Part shown: piece by piece, positions 17,155 to 26,231 of the stretch
Layout: every line of letters begins with the position of its first letter
Numbering within the stretch: the first letter of the stretch is position 1
Assembly (NCBI GenBank): GCA_025149125.1
Contig: CP102272.1
Coordinates: forward strand, 1,426,001-1,490,000
Length of the DNA stretch: 64,000 nt
Direction of reading: 5' to 3'
Origin: [Clostridium] asparagiforme DSM 15981
GTDB lineage: Bacteria; Bacillota; Clostridia; Lachnospirales; Lachnospiraceae
The notes under the pieces: generated by a model
The model's database searches: none
What the model was told of the DNA's origin: nothing
The model's input: the letters and a program-made list of their open reading frames with translations, nothing else
Position numbers and translations under genes: made by a program

Positions 17155-17313
17155 CGCGACCGGGAATACAGACGGGAACGTTTGCAGTACCATTTACTTC
17201 TACCGGAATTTATAGTAGAATCGTAAGAAGTTGCGCAGCGTTACGGCTCTGTGAGACCGGTTTTTGAGAATGCGTGGCAGAGGGCGGATATCATACATAC
17301 GGGAGAAATGATG

Positions 17314-18684
17314 ATGGTGGAATCGAGAAACATCCAGATATTTGAGAAAATGCCGGTGGCAAAAGCTGTGAGCAGCATGGCGGTGCCCACGGTGATCGGG
17401 CAGCTGATTATCCTGTTCTACAATATGGCGGACACATTTTTCGTGGGACAGACCAACAATCCGTACATGGTGGCGGGCGCGTCCCTCATTCTGCCGGTTT
17501 ATAATATCTCCCTGGCCCTTGCCGGTCTGGCCGGTGTTGGCGGCGGCGCGCTGGTGTCAAGGCTGCTGGGAAAAGGCCAGATGCAGGAAGCCAGAAGGGT
17601 GAGCAATTTCAGCGTCTGTATGGCGGTGGGGCTGGCCGGGATGTTCTCCCTGATCCTGTTGTTTTTCCGGCGGCCGATCCTGTCATTTTTGGGCGCGGGC
17701 AGCGAGACGTACCGGTACGCCAATGAATACGCGTTCTGCGTGATCGTGCTGGGCGGCATCCCCACGGTGCTCTCCAACACATACGCCAATCTTCTCAGGA
17801 GCATAGGGGAGTCGAAAAAAGCCGGGGTGGGCATCACCCTGGGCGGCCTGCTGAACGTGGCATTGGATCCGCTGTTCATGTTCGTACTGCTGCCCCGTGG
17901 CAGGGAAATCCTGGGGGCCGGGCTGGCCACCTGCCTGTCGAATATTATCTCGTGCGGATATTTTCTGATCGCAATCCGGGGACTGGGGCCGGATTCCATC
18001 CTGAGAGGAGGAAACGTCAGGGAACTTCCGGCAAAAGCCAGCATCCGAAGCATTTTCAATGTGGGAATCCCCTCCGCGCTGGCCACATTTTTATTCGACC
18101 TGGATTACATTGTGATCGGCCGGTTGATGACCGCTTACGGGGACGTCCAGATGGCGGCTATCGGAATTGTGCTGAAGATCGAGCGCCTGCCGCTCAATAT
18201 CGGAATCGGCATCAGCCAGGGTATGATGCCCATCGTGGCCTACAACTACGCGTCCGGCAACCGGAAACGGATGAAGGATACCATCGCTTTTTCGCGCAGG
18301 GTGGGTATACTCTGCGCAGTTCTCAGCATCCTTTTATATGAAGTGTTTGCGCCGGGCATCACGGGGCTGTTTATCGGCGATCCCGGGACGGTGGCGCTTG
18401 GAACCGGCTTCCTGAGAGTCCGCTGCCTGGCCACGCCCTTTATGTTTTTGAGTTTCTTCACCGTGTACCTTTTCAACGGCTTCGGCAAAGGCCGGACCGC
18501 CCTGTTCCTCGGCGTCCTGCGCTGGCTGGTGCTAAACATCCCCATGCTGTATCTGCTCAACTATGCCTTTGGCATGTACGGGATCGTGTGGTCGCAGATT
18601 GCGGCGGATGTGGTGAACGTGGTGGTGTCGGTGTATGTGTATTGGAGGTTTGAGCGTAGCTTAAATAGATACGAAAATAAATAG
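17314..18684 (+). CDS. MATE family efflux transporter
   Basis: About 456 residues with 12 predicted membrane segments in two six-helix halves. Family features include VPTVIGQLIILFYNMADTFF at the N-terminus and MAAIGIVLKIERLPLNIGIG in the second half. It exports cationic drugs or metabolites in exchange for Na+ or H+. Three ATGs stand in a row (17308, 17311, 17314); the last has the best spacing from GGGAG (17301-17305). A GTG at 17251 would add an unlikely hydrophilic tail. Substrate unknown. Confidence 0.9.
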   Translation: MVESRNIQIFEKMPVAKAVSSMAVPTVIGQLIILFYNMADTFFVGQTNNPYMVAGASLILPVYNISLALAGLAGVGGGALVSRLLGKGQMQEARRVSNFSVCMAVGLAGMFSLILLFFRRPILSFLGAGSETYRYANEYAFCVIVLGGIPTVLSNTYANLLRSIGESKKAGVGITLGGLLNVALDPLFMFVLLPRGREILGAGLATCLSNIISCGYFLIAIRGLGPDSILRGGNVRELPAKASIRSIFNVGIPSALATFLFDLDYIVIGRLMTAYGDVQMAAIGIVLKIERLPLNIGIGISQGMMPIVAYNYASGNRKRMKDTIAFSRRVGILCAVLSILLYEVFAPGITGLFIGDPGTVALGTGFLRVRCLATPFMFLSFFTVYLFNGFGKGRTALFLGVLRWLVLNIPMLYLLNYAFGMYGIVWSQIAADVVNVVVSVYVYWRFERSLNRYENK

Positions 18685-18815
18685 AATGCGTTATTTTGTA
18701 TCTGGAATGCTGACGGGAGAAATACTGGGATCAGGAATTGGGAGTATTTAGCATACCGGATATGAGCCGGATTCTACAGCGATATGGCCGTCGGCTGTGA
18801 GCGCAACCTGGGCAA

Positions 18816-20231
18816 TTATTGCAACAGGTCTTCAGCGCCGGCAGGATGTACGGCTATATCTTTTTTGGACCCATTTCCCAGCAGGTATTTCTGGATTAAC
18901 CGGTTGGCCTTCGTCTGACTGATATTCAAGTACGCAGCCATCTTTCGTGAAGAGCCGCATTTTTGATATGCCTCCCGGATCATGGCTTCTTCAAAGTTCT
19001 GCATTCTCGTGTGATAATCCGTGATTTTGGGGACTTCCCGGGCCGTCCCTGTGTCCGTCGAGCCTGTCATGTTCTGGGGCAGGTGTCCCGTGGTAATGAG
19101 ATCGCCGGTGACAGTGACCACCAGGCGTTCAATCATATGGCGCAATTCTCTTACATTTCCCTTCCATTCATAGTTTACAAGCGTTTCCAATGCGTGGCTG
19201 TCCAGAGACCTGGACAGGTTGTATTTCTCATTAAACTCCTTCAAAAATTGCTGAATCAGATCAGGTATATCCGCTTTCCGTTTCCGCAGCGGAGGAAGAT
19301 AAATTTCCACCACGTTGAGACGGTAAAACAGATCTTCACGGAACTGTCCGTCGGCCACCATCTGTCTCAGATTTTTATTGGTTGCTGCTATAATGCGCAC
19401 GTCTACCTTTACTGGGCTGCTACCACCGATGGGGATAAATTCGTGGTCCTGGAGAACATGGAGCAGCTTGGCCTGGGTGGAGAGGGAGAGCTCTGCGATC
19501 TCATCCAACAGCAGAGTGCCGCCGCTTGCTGCTTCGAACAATCCTTTTTTTCCCTGAGTGTTGGCCCCGGTAAAGGCTCCCTTGATGTAACCGAATAGTT
19601 CTGATTCCACCAGCTCGTTGGGGATACTGGCACAGTTCAGGCTGATAAAGGGTCGGGCGTTGCGGGGGCTGATGGAGTGGATGTACCGGGCAACCATAGT
19701 CTTTCCGGTACCGGATTCTCCGGTGAGAATACAGGTTACGTCAACCTGACTGATCCGTTCTGCAAATTGGATAACCTGCTCCATTTCTCGGCTCTTGCAC
19801 ATAGGTACAGTTGAGTAGCTCAGGGAGGATTTTCTGTATATGTAGTCTGGATTGAAAAGTTTTACGCCGGAGAGGTTGTCCCGCACATTCATGATCACAT
19901 AGGCCAGGTTTTTCTGGCTGTCGAAGATGGGAACGGCGATGGTCAACAGTTCACTTCCAAGTTTGGTTTTCTGCTTTACCGCATAGGTTTTCTTTTTCTC
20001 GTAAATAACGGGGAGTACAGAGATATCCCAACAGTTTCCGTCTACAAATTCAAAAAAGCTTTTTCCAATCATCTGCTCTGGCTGATAACCATAATGCCTG
20101 GAGCATGCATCGTTGATATAGACAATGGTGTATTGATTGTCATAAATCAAAACTTCGTCATACATGGAATCTATTAACCGCTGAAATTCTGACGGGTGAA
20201 GGTTCCAAGGGATGATTGCAGAGTTTCTCAT
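18816..20231 (-). CDS. Sigma-54-dependent transcriptional activator with PAS sensor
   Basis: 471 residues: an N-terminal PAS domain (about 15-125, ending in a CXXC-free loop), an AAA+ core with Walker A GESGTGKT (171-178), the sigma-54-contacting GAFTGA loop (218-223), Walker B and arginine finger, and a C-terminal Fis-type helix-turn-helix (SSRKMAAYLNISQTKANRLI). The PAS probably senses a small metabolite. The ATG at 20231 has AAAGGGG upstream; one five codons earlier does not. It is divergent from an operon with a sigma-54 promoter and paired palindromes, so it almost surely activates that operon. Confidence 0.92.
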   Translation of the reverse strand: MRNSAIIPWNLHPSEFQRLIDSMYDEVLIYDNQYTIVYINDACSRHYGYQPEQMIGKSFFEFVDGNCWDISVLPVIYEKKKTYAVKQKTKLGSELLTIAVPIFDSQKNLAYVIMNVRDNLSGVKLFNPDYIYRKSSLSYSTVPMCKSREMEQVIQFAERISQVDVTCILTGESGTGKTMVARYIHSISPRNARPFISLNCASIPNELVESELFGYIKGAFTGANTQGKKGLFEAASGGTLLLDEIAELSLSTQAKLLHVLQDHEFIPIGGSSPVKVDVRIIAATNKNLRQMVADGQFREDLFYRLNVVEIYLPPLRKRKADIPDLIQQFLKEFNEKYNLSRSLDSHALETLVNYEWKGNVRELRHMIERLVVTVTGDLITTGHLPQNMTGSTDTGTAREVPKITDYHTRMQNFEEAMIREAYQKCGSSRKMAAYLNISQTKANRLIQKYLLGNGSKKDIAVHPAGAEDLLQ

Positions 20232-20263
20232 AATACCCCTTTCCATACATGTTCGCAGAATAT

Positions 20264-20317
20264 GAGTTTAAAATAACTCAGTTATTTAAAAGTGACTCGC
20301 AAAAATGAATCATTTTT
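20264..20317 (+). promoter_or_regulatory. Upstream activating sequences for the sigma-54 activator
   Basis: Two perfect 17-bp palindromes, AAATAACTCAGTTATTT (20271-20287) and AAAAATGAATCATTTTT (20301-20317), have centres exactly 30 bp apart. A GAGTT/AACTC pair (20264-20279) overlaps the first. They lie about 90-135 bp upstream of the -24 element, the classical enhancer distance, and adjacent to the activator's own start. Confidence 0.65.
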
Positions 20318-20406
20318 AACTCGTTTGTCTTTTTCAGCATATCATAAACCTAAAAAAACATCAAGAAAATAGTTGAAAACTGACGTCTGGTGACCTCAGA
20401 CAGAGT

Positions 20407-20422
20407 TGGCATAGGATTTGCT
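20407..20422 (+). promoter_or_regulatory. Sigma-54 (-24/-12) promoter
   Basis: TGGCATAGGATTTGCT: the GG and GC dinucleotides are separated exactly as in the TGGCACG-N4-TTGCW consensus. It lies 38 bp before the enolase-superfamily gene. Confidence 0.85.
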
Positions 20423-20460
20423 TTAAATAGTTGTATCAAATGGAAAGAGAGGCAAACACT

Positions 20461-21579
20461 ATGAAAATTACGGATGTTGAAGTTATCTGTCTCAGAATCC
20501 CGCCAATGGACGGGCCCTGCGAGTGGGGGGACGATGCATTTATTGTCAGAGTCCATACAGATACCGGGCTGGTAGGAACCGGGGAGAGCGATACCTCGCC
20601 TATGGTCGCAAGGGCGTTGGTGGATGCGCCGGAGAGCAATCTGTATTGCAGTGGCCTGAAACGTCTGCTCATCGGAGAAAATCCCTTGGAGATCCAAAAG
20701 CTGTGGGACAAGATGTATTGGTCCTCAAACTATGTAGGGCGCAGAGGAGCGGGAATCCACGCCATCAGCGCGATTGACATCGCCCTGTGGGATATTGCTT
20801 CCCAATTTTATCAGGTGCCCATTTACATGCTTCTGGGCGGCAAATACAGAGATAAGATCCGAGCTTACGGCACCTTTATTCCGGCGGATACCCCGGAGGA
20901 AAATAAGGTGATCGCAGCTTCCCTGAAAGATCAGGGTTTTACAAGTCTAAAATTTGGCGGGGGTATACTTGGAGATGATCCCGATACGGATGAGGCCATT
21001 GTGAAGGCGGTTCGGGAGCAGGTGGGAGAGGATTTTGAACTACAGATTGATATTGCTACCAAGTGGAGAACCTATGGACATGCGGCCTCCATGTTCCAGC
21101 GCCTGGCTCCCTATCATCTCAACTGGATCGAGGAGCCGGTGCTTGCGGATGACCATCAGGGGTATGAAAAACTGTCCCAAATGTCGTTGTCCAAGACCGC
21201 GGGAGGAGAGTCTCTGACCACCAGGTATGAATTCAGGGATTTCCTGCAGCGGGCGAAGCCGGATATCGTCCAGCCGGACATTACGCGCTGCGGCGGAATC
21301 ACGGAGATGAAGAAGATCTACGATCTTGCGCAGATGAATGGAACCAAGCTGGTTCCTCACGGATTCAGCACAGGAATTCTCCTGGCTGCCACGGTGCAGT
21401 TTCTGGCAGCCTGCGAGCATGGGGATTTGATGGAATATTCCCAGAGCGTCAGCCCGCTGTTCCATGGGTTGGTGAAAAACCTGATCCCATTTGAAAATGG
21501 TTTTGTGACGGTACCGGATTGCGTAGGCCTGGGTGTAGTGCTGGATGAAGAGATGATTGAAACTTACAGAATGAGATAG
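20461..21579 (+). CDS. Enolase-superfamily protein, mandelate racemase/muconate lactonizing enzyme type
   Basis: 372 residues. An N-terminal capping domain is followed by a TIM barrel with residues in the positions of the mandelate-racemase subgroup: K164, metal ligands D197, E224 and E250, the D273/H300 dyad and E325. Such enzymes remove an alpha-proton from a carboxylate substrate, then dehydrate or racemise it; many are sugar-acid dehydratases. The usual second lysine of the KxK motif is glycine (K164-F-G). Start ATG 20461 follows GAGAGG. It is first in a sigma-54 operon with a BCCT carrier and a split UxaA dehydratase; the substrate is unknown. Confidence 0.88.
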   Translation: MKITDVEVICLRIPPMDGPCEWGDDAFIVRVHTDTGLVGTGESDTSPMVARALVDAPESNLYCSGLKRLLIGENPLEIQKLWDKMYWSSNYVGRRGAGIHAISAIDIALWDIASQFYQVPIYMLLGGKYRDKIRAYGTFIPADTPEENKVIAASLKDQGFTSLKFGGGILGDDPDTDEAIVKAVREQVGEDFELQIDIATKWRTYGHAASMFQRLAPYHLNWIEEPVLADDHQGYEKLSQMSLSKTAGGESLTTRYEFRDFLQRAKPDIVQPDITRCGGITEMKKIYDLAQMNGTKLVPHGFSTGILLAATVQFLAACEHGDLMEYSQSVSPLFHGLVKNLIPFENGFVTVPDCVGLGVVLDEEMIETYRMR

Positions 21580-21596
21580 GATGGAGGATCGTGAAT

Positions 21597-23138
21597 ATGG
21601 GAAAGCGTTTGGATAAATTGCTGATTGCTGTTAGCATGGTGTTTGTATTGGGAATTGTAGCATGTCTCTATCTGTTTCCAGAGGGCTCCCAGAATGTGGC
21701 TAACCGCATTTTCGGAGCAATGACAGATATGTTCGGCTCGTTGACGCTCATCTTCGCATTCGGTGGAATATTGCTGCTCATGCTGGTTTCATTCAGCAAA
21801 TACGGCCGGATCAAGCTGGGGGAGGGAGAGCCGGAGTATTCTACTTTTAAATGGGTATCTATGATGATCTGCTGCGGACTTGGTTCTGCCACGGTCTATT
21901 GGGCGTTTATTGAGTGGGCCTACTATATCGGAACTCCTGGCCTGGGCATTCAGGCGGGGTCACAGCCGGCCTTTGAGATGAGCGTACCTTATACCATGTT
22001 TCACTGGGGGATCAGCGCGTGGACGCTGTACGCACTGGCAGGAATTCCCATTGCTTACCATTTCCATGTACGAAAGAACCGGGGGTTGAGCCTGAGTGGA
22101 ATTATCAGTTCCATAACGGGGCTAAAGCAGGACGGCGTAATCTGCCGTATCGTGGATGTGCTGTTTATCTTCATCTGTTTCGGAGGATTAAGTATTACTC
22201 TGGGGGTATCAGTGCCGCTGGTAACAGAAATCTTTTGCAGTGTGGTGGGTATTACTCCGTCGTTTATCATTAATCTGCTGATTATTGTAGTTTTGTCCGT
22301 GATTTACTCCTTCAGCTCCTATATTGGGTTAAAAAAGGGGATGGCTAAGATCTCCGACTGGAATATCAAGCTGGTGATTATTTTCTGCATAGGCGTGGTG
22401 GTCTGCGGCCCCACACTGTTTATTATCAGCAATACAACCCAGTCGATTGGACTGATGTTCCAGAATTTTATCCATATGAGCCTGTTTACGGATTCCATTG
22501 GGAAAAGCGGTTTCCCGGAGGCGTGGACCATTTTCTACTGGCTGTACTGGATTACCTATGCTCCCTTTACAGGGATTTTTATCGCGAAGGTATCGAAGGG
22601 AAGAAGCATCCGCTCAGTGGTCGCCAATACACTGATCAGTGGCAGCGCAGGCTGTTTCGGGTTCTTCGGAATCCTCGGAAGTCTTTCGCTGAACCGTCAG
22701 CTGACGGGCTCTGTGGATATGGTTGGCATGCTTGGGGCAGGACAGGGGAATCAGTCTATTGTCCAGGTGCTGAGGACACTGCCGGCCGGCCCTGTGTTTA
22801 TGGTGATTTTCTGTATTATTACTCTGCTGTTCCTGGCTACAACCCTGGACGGGGCAGCCTTTACCATGGCCACCACCTCTACAGTGGGACTGAAAAATGA
22901 CGAGGAGCCCCACCCGATGCTGCGTCTGTTCTGGTGTATCATGCTGTCTCTGGTGCCGCTGACCATGATACTGATCAATGCAGATCTGAACACTATTAAA
23001 ACTTGCGCCATTATTACCGCGGTACCGATCATTTTTATTATGCTGGTTATGCTGGTGGGATGGCTGCGCTGGATGGCTGCCGATTACCGGGGCGTGACTT
23101 CTGAGGAATTGGAAAAAGAGCTGATGAGAAAGGATTGA
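21597..23138 (+). CDS. BCCT family transporter (betaine/choline/carnitine type)
   Basis: 513 residues, 12 predicted spans. Family signatures include GLGSATVYWAFIEWAYY in helix 3-4 and the conserved FYWLYWITYAPFTGIFIAK stretch of helix 8. BCCT carriers import quaternary ammonium or sulfonium zwitterions by Na+/H+ symport or exchange. The ATG at 21597 is 9 nt from GGAGG; the GTG at 21591 is too close. Finding a BCCT carrier with two dehydratase-type enzymes suggests a hydroxylated betaine-like or zwitterionic acid as the operon's substrate. Confidence 0.92.
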   Translation: MGKRLDKLLIAVSMVFVLGIVACLYLFPEGSQNVANRIFGAMTDMFGSLTLIFAFGGILLLMLVSFSKYGRIKLGEGEPEYSTFKWVSMMICCGLGSATVYWAFIEWAYYIGTPGLGIQAGSQPAFEMSVPYTMFHWGISAWTLYALAGIPIAYHFHVRKNRGLSLSGIISSITGLKQDGVICRIVDVLFIFICFGGLSITLGVSVPLVTEIFCSVVGITPSFIINLLIIVVLSVIYSFSSYIGLKKGMAKISDWNIKLVIIFCIGVVVCGPTLFIISNTTQSIGLMFQNFIHMSLFTDSIGKSGFPEAWTIFYWLYWITYAPFTGIFIAKVSKGRSIRSVVANTLISGSAGCFGFFGILGSLSLNRQLTGSVDMVGMLGAGQGNQSIVQVLRTLPAGPVFMVIFCIITLLFLATTLDGAAFTMATTSTVGLKNDEEPHPMLRLFWCIMLSLVPLTMILINADLNTIKTCAIITAVPIIFIMLVMLVGWLRWMAADYRGVTSEELEKELMRKD

Positions 23139-23143
23139 GCGCA

Positions 23144-23482
23144 ATGGGAAGATTTATGAGGATGCATGAACAGGATATGGTGGCGACCGCCCTGGAGTAT
23201 ACCGGGAGGGGAGAGTCTGCACGGGTATACAATCCACAGAACGAGCTGCTGTTTGAAGTGAAAGCAGAGGAGGATATCCCGTTTGGCAATAAAATTGCAC
23301 TGACCCGCATTTCCAAAGGAGAACGGGTAATCAAATATGGCGCGCCCATCGGGGTGGCGGTCCGGGATATTCAAAAGGGACGGATGGTGCATGTACATAA
23401 TGTGAGAAGCGCCGCGGTGGATATACCTGAGAATATCCGTATTGAGATTATCCGGCAGATGAACATAAGGGAGGAGGATTGA
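23144..23482 (+). CDS. UxaA family hydrolyase, small SAF-domain subunit
   Basis: 112 residues, a stand-alone SAF domain as in the N-terminus of altronate/galactarate dehydratase or SuyA of (R)-sulfolactate sulfo-lyase. Visible: VYNPQNELLFEVKAEEDIPFGNKIAL and VIKYGAPIGVAVRDIQKGRMVHVHNV. It forms a complex with the large subunit directly downstream. The ATG at 23144 follows AAAGG; a TTG three codons earlier overlaps the preceding stop. Confidence 0.85.
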   Translation: MGRFMRMHEQDMVATALEYTGRGESARVYNPQNELLFEVKAEEDIPFGNKIALTRISKGERVIKYGAPIGVAVRDIQKGRMVHVHNVRSAAVDIPENIRIEIIRQMNIREED

Positions 23483-24667
23483 ATGATGGAGTTTATGGGA
23501 TACCGGCGCCCGGACGGTTCGGTGGGCATACGCAACAAGATCCTGATTATTGCGGTGGATGAATGCTGTGAGGGTATAGCCAGAGGGATAGCCCGGCACT
23601 CTGAGGCGGCTGTGGTGATGACAAACTGGTACACCTGTATGCTGGGAGGCAATGAGGAAACCTTCAATCAGATGATCGCGGTGGGAAAGAACCCCAACGT
23701 GGCCGCAGTGATGGTAATTGCCATGGGGTGTGGAAGCATCCTTCCCTCTCAGGTGGGGGATGAGATTGCGAAGACAGGGAAAACAGTCGTGTGTTTGACC
23801 TGCGAAGAACTTAAGGGGACCAGGAATACGATCGCCTATGGCGTGGAGCGCCTGAAGGAGATGGAGGAACAGATTGACAGGCTGCAACGGGAGAAATTTC
23901 CGATGTCCAGACTGGTGGTGGGAGTCAAATGCGGCGGAAGCGACACGAGCTCCGGCATAGCCTCCAATCCCAGCGCAGGAGCCGCCTTGGATCAACTGGT
24001 GGATATGGGCGCAATCTGCATCGGAGGGGAACTGTTTGAGCTTCAGGGCTGTGAAGAGATACTGGCCAAACGGGCTGTGAGCGAGGAGGTGGCGCAGAAG
24101 ATCATCACCCTGATCGGCAAGGAGCGGGACAGATGGAGCGTGGAGGGAGCTGATGTGGAGACCATGAGCATTGGCAACTGCGTGGGAGGTCTGACTACCA
24201 TAGAGGAGAAGTCCCTGGGTGCTCTTCACAAGATGGGAAGCCATCCTATCCAGGATGTGCTTCAGATCAACAAGGACTTTATTGACCGTCCCCAGCGGCC
24301 AGGTTTTTACCTATCTGAGGCCACTATGCTTTGCGGAGGAGCAGGGGTTAATTACGCCGCCTTAGGGGCCCATATTATCCTTTGGACCAGCGGGGCGGCC
24401 GGATTCCAGAACGCTCTGGTTCCGGTAATCCTTATCAGCGGGAACGCGGAACTGATTAACGACGATATTGATATCGACGCTTCCTCCATCATGGCCGGAA
24501 CTGCCGGAGTGGAGGAAATTGCCTGCCGGATTGTGGACAGAGTGCGATGTGTGGCAAATGGGGAACCAGCCCGCATAGAAGGCATCGGCGACTCGACCAT
24601 GACGCTGTATCAGAAGGATCAGAGGGTCGAGGCGCTGTTGACGGCTTGCAGGCGGAGGGGAAAATAA
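23483..24667 (+). CDS. UxaA family hydrolyase, large catalytic subunit
   Basis: 394 residues, matching the altronate dehydratase/galactarate dehydratase/SuyB C-terminal family. Starts with the conserved GYRRPDGSVGIRNKILII; GVKCGGSDTSSGIASNPSAG and a late GAGVNYAALGAHIILWTSG carry conserved Cys and Gly. These Fe-dependent enzymes eliminate water (or sulfite in SuyAB) from an alpha-hydroxy acid. Start is ATG 23483 or 23486 after GGAGGAGG. Probably the second dehydration step of the operon's pathway. Confidence 0.87.
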   Translation: MMEFMGYRRPDGSVGIRNKILIIAVDECCEGIARGIARHSEAAVVMTNWYTCMLGGNEETFNQMIAVGKNPNVAAVMVIAMGCGSILPSQVGDEIAKTGKTVVCLTCEELKGTRNTIAYGVERLKEMEEQIDRLQREKFPMSRLVVGVKCGGSDTSSGIASNPSAGAALDQLVDMGAICIGGELFELQGCEEILAKRAVSEEVAQKIITLIGKERDRWSVEGADVETMSIGNCVGGLTTIEEKSLGALHKMGSHPIQDVLQINKDFIDRPQRPGFYLSEATMLCGGAGVNYAALGAHIILWTSGAAGFQNALVPVILISGNAELINDDIDIDASSIMAGTAGVEEIACRIVDRVRCVANGEPARIEGIGDSTMTLYQKDQRVEALLTACRRRGK

Positions 24668-24675
24668 ACCCATCT

Positions 24676-25272
24676 TTACAACCTCACCAACCTCCCCCCA
24701 ATCAATTCCACGTCCTCCTCCTGGTGTGTGGTCAGGATCAACAGGCGGCCTGCGGCTTTCTCGCGGATGTAGCGGATAGCCAGCCGCCTGTTGTCCTCGT
24801 CCAGGCCGGTGAAGGGCTCGTCCATGAGCAGGGCCTGGGACTGGGCCAGCACGGCGCGGCAGATGGCGGTGCGCCGCTTCATACCGCCGCTCATGGTCCA
24901 CACGGGGCGGTCAAAGCACTCCGGGGGCAGCAGGCGGGACAGTTCTCCGCGGATCTGCTCGCCGGAGAGGGCGCGGCCGGTGACCATCTGAATGTTCTCC
25001 ACCGGCGTGAAGGCCTCGCACAGCCGGTCCTCCTGAAAGACCGCCGCAAAGCGGACGCTGCCCGTCAGATCGCTTCCGTTCCCGCCGGTGATAGAGTAAG
25101 AGCCGCCGTCCGGCCGTTCCAGGCCCAGCAGAATACGCAGCAGCGTGGTCTTTCCGGAGCCGGAGGGCCCCATGAGGCAGCAGGGCGCCTCGTCCGTAAA
25201 GGTTAGGTTCAGGCGGTCCAGTATCCGCTGGTGATTGTAAATTTTTGTAAGATCATTTAATCGGATGATCAT
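24676..25272 (-). CDS. ABC transporter ATP-binding protein (NitT/TauT type)
   Basis: A short ATPase of 198 residues (most relatives are 240-260). It has Walker A GPSGSGKT, signature MSGGMKRR and Walker B ALLMDEPF. It stops just after the H-loop (LTTHQEEDVELIGGRLVRL), so it is a compact rather than a truncated subunit. It overlaps the permease gene by four bases and converges on the UxaA gene with an 8-bp gap. Confidence 0.88.
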   Translation of the reverse strand: MIIRLNDLTKIYNHQRILDRLNLTFTDEAPCCLMGPSGSGKTTLLRILLGLERPDGGSYSITGGNGSDLTGSVRFAAVFQEDRLCEAFTPVENIQMVTGRALSGEQIRGELSRLLPPECFDRPVWTMSGGMKRRTAICRAVLAQSQALLMDEPFTGLDEDNRRLAIRYIREKAAGRLLILTTHQEEDVELIGGRLVRL

Positions 25273-26063
25273 GCTTCCACACCTCCCGCTGGCTGTCCCG
25301 GCTGGCGCCAGAAGCGTTTTAACAGGAACAGGAACAGCTGTTCAAAGACAGCGCTGACGACGACGATCACAAAGGTCCAGGCGAAGAGCCCGGCGGTGTC
25401 CAGATAAAGTTTGGAGTAATAGAGCTGTTCTCCGATGGAGGTGTCCGGGATACCGATGACCTCCGCCGCGATGCCGGACTTCCAGCTCATGCCCAGGGCG
25501 GTCTTGCAGCCGCTGACCAGGTAGGGCATCAGGGCGGGAACATAGATAAAGCGGACTTTTTTCAGGGCGGGCATGTGGAATACCCGGGCCATTTCCAGCA
25601 GCCTAAGGTCGGTGGAGGCCAGGCCGGCGATGGTGTTCACGTACACGATGGGCAGGACCACCAGGTAGGAAATGCAGACGGACAGACTGCCGGAGCCGAT
25701 CCAGATCAGGGCCAGAATCACGAAGGAAGCTACGGGGATGGAGCGGATCAGGGACATGAAGGGCTCCAGCAGTTCGCCCAGAAAGGGAAAACGGTAAGCC
25801 AGGCTGCCCAACACCAGGCCGGTGGCGAAAGCGCCCAGAAAGCCAAGGCTGATCTTGCCGAAGGAGTGGCCTATGGTCTGCCAGAATACGGCGTCAAAAA
25901 GCTGATCCCAGAGGGCGCGCAGCATCTCAAAGGGCCCCACAAATATGATCGGATTGCGGACCATGGCGGCGATGGCCTGCCACAGCGCGATCCAGAGGAG
26001 CCACACGGCGGCTCTGCGAAGCCAGGCTTTTGCCTTCGGCTCCCCTTCAGTTCGATTCAGCAT
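25269..26063 (-). CDS. ABC transporter permease (NitT/TauT/SsuC type)
   Basis: 264 residues, about six membrane spans, with the family EAA-like loop (EMARVFHMPALKKVRFIYVP). Forms the channel with the adjacent ATPase and the lipoprotein encoded upstream. Such importers carry sulfonates, nitrate, thiamine precursors or similar small solutes. No sulfur-metabolism gene adjoins it, so the ligand is open. Confidence 0.9.
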   Translation of the reverse strand: MLNRTEGEPKAKAWLRRAAVWLLWIALWQAIAAMVRNPIIFVGPFEMLRALWDQLFDAVFWQTIGHSFGKISLGFLGAFATGLVLGSLAYRFPFLGELLEPFMSLIRSIPVASFVILALIWIGSGSLSVCISYLVVLPIVYVNTIAGLASTDLRLLEMARVFHMPALKKVRFIYVPALMPYLVSGCKTALGMSWKSGIAAEVIGIPDTSIGEQLYYSKLYLDTAGLFAWTFVIVVVSAVFEQLFLFLLKRFWRQPGQPAGGVEA

Positions 26064-26132
26064 GTTTTTTCCTCCTTTTTGCGTCAGCCCCGGGTCTGTC
26101 CAGCTATGGGCCGCCTGTTTCTACCAGAACGG

Positions 26133-26226
26133 CGGCCCATTGCATCCAGCAATCGCCCGCCGGCTGCGCCAGCGGCCCATTACATCCAGCAATCGCCCGC
26201 CGGCTGCGCCAGCGGCCCATTACATT
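26133..26226. repeat. 40-bp direct repeat, two copies plus a 14-bp partial
   Basis: Units starting CGGCCCATT at 26133 and 26173 are identical except for one base (TTGCAT/TTACAT); a third begins at 26213 and breaks after CGGCCCATTACATT. Located in the gap between binding-protein and permease genes. Each unit contains complementary GGCTGCGCC-like stretches able to form small stems. Confidence 0.85.
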
Positions 26227-26231
26227 CAACG

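Noticed and set aside
18685..18815. Terminator or small RNA between the MATE and sigma-54 activator genes
   Set aside because: No stem followed by a T-run on either strand; I see nothing supportable in this gap.
23084..24244. 386-codon minus-strand open frame opposite the UxaA large subunit
   Set aside because: His- and Ser-rich antisense product without start signal; the plus strand carries the family motifs.
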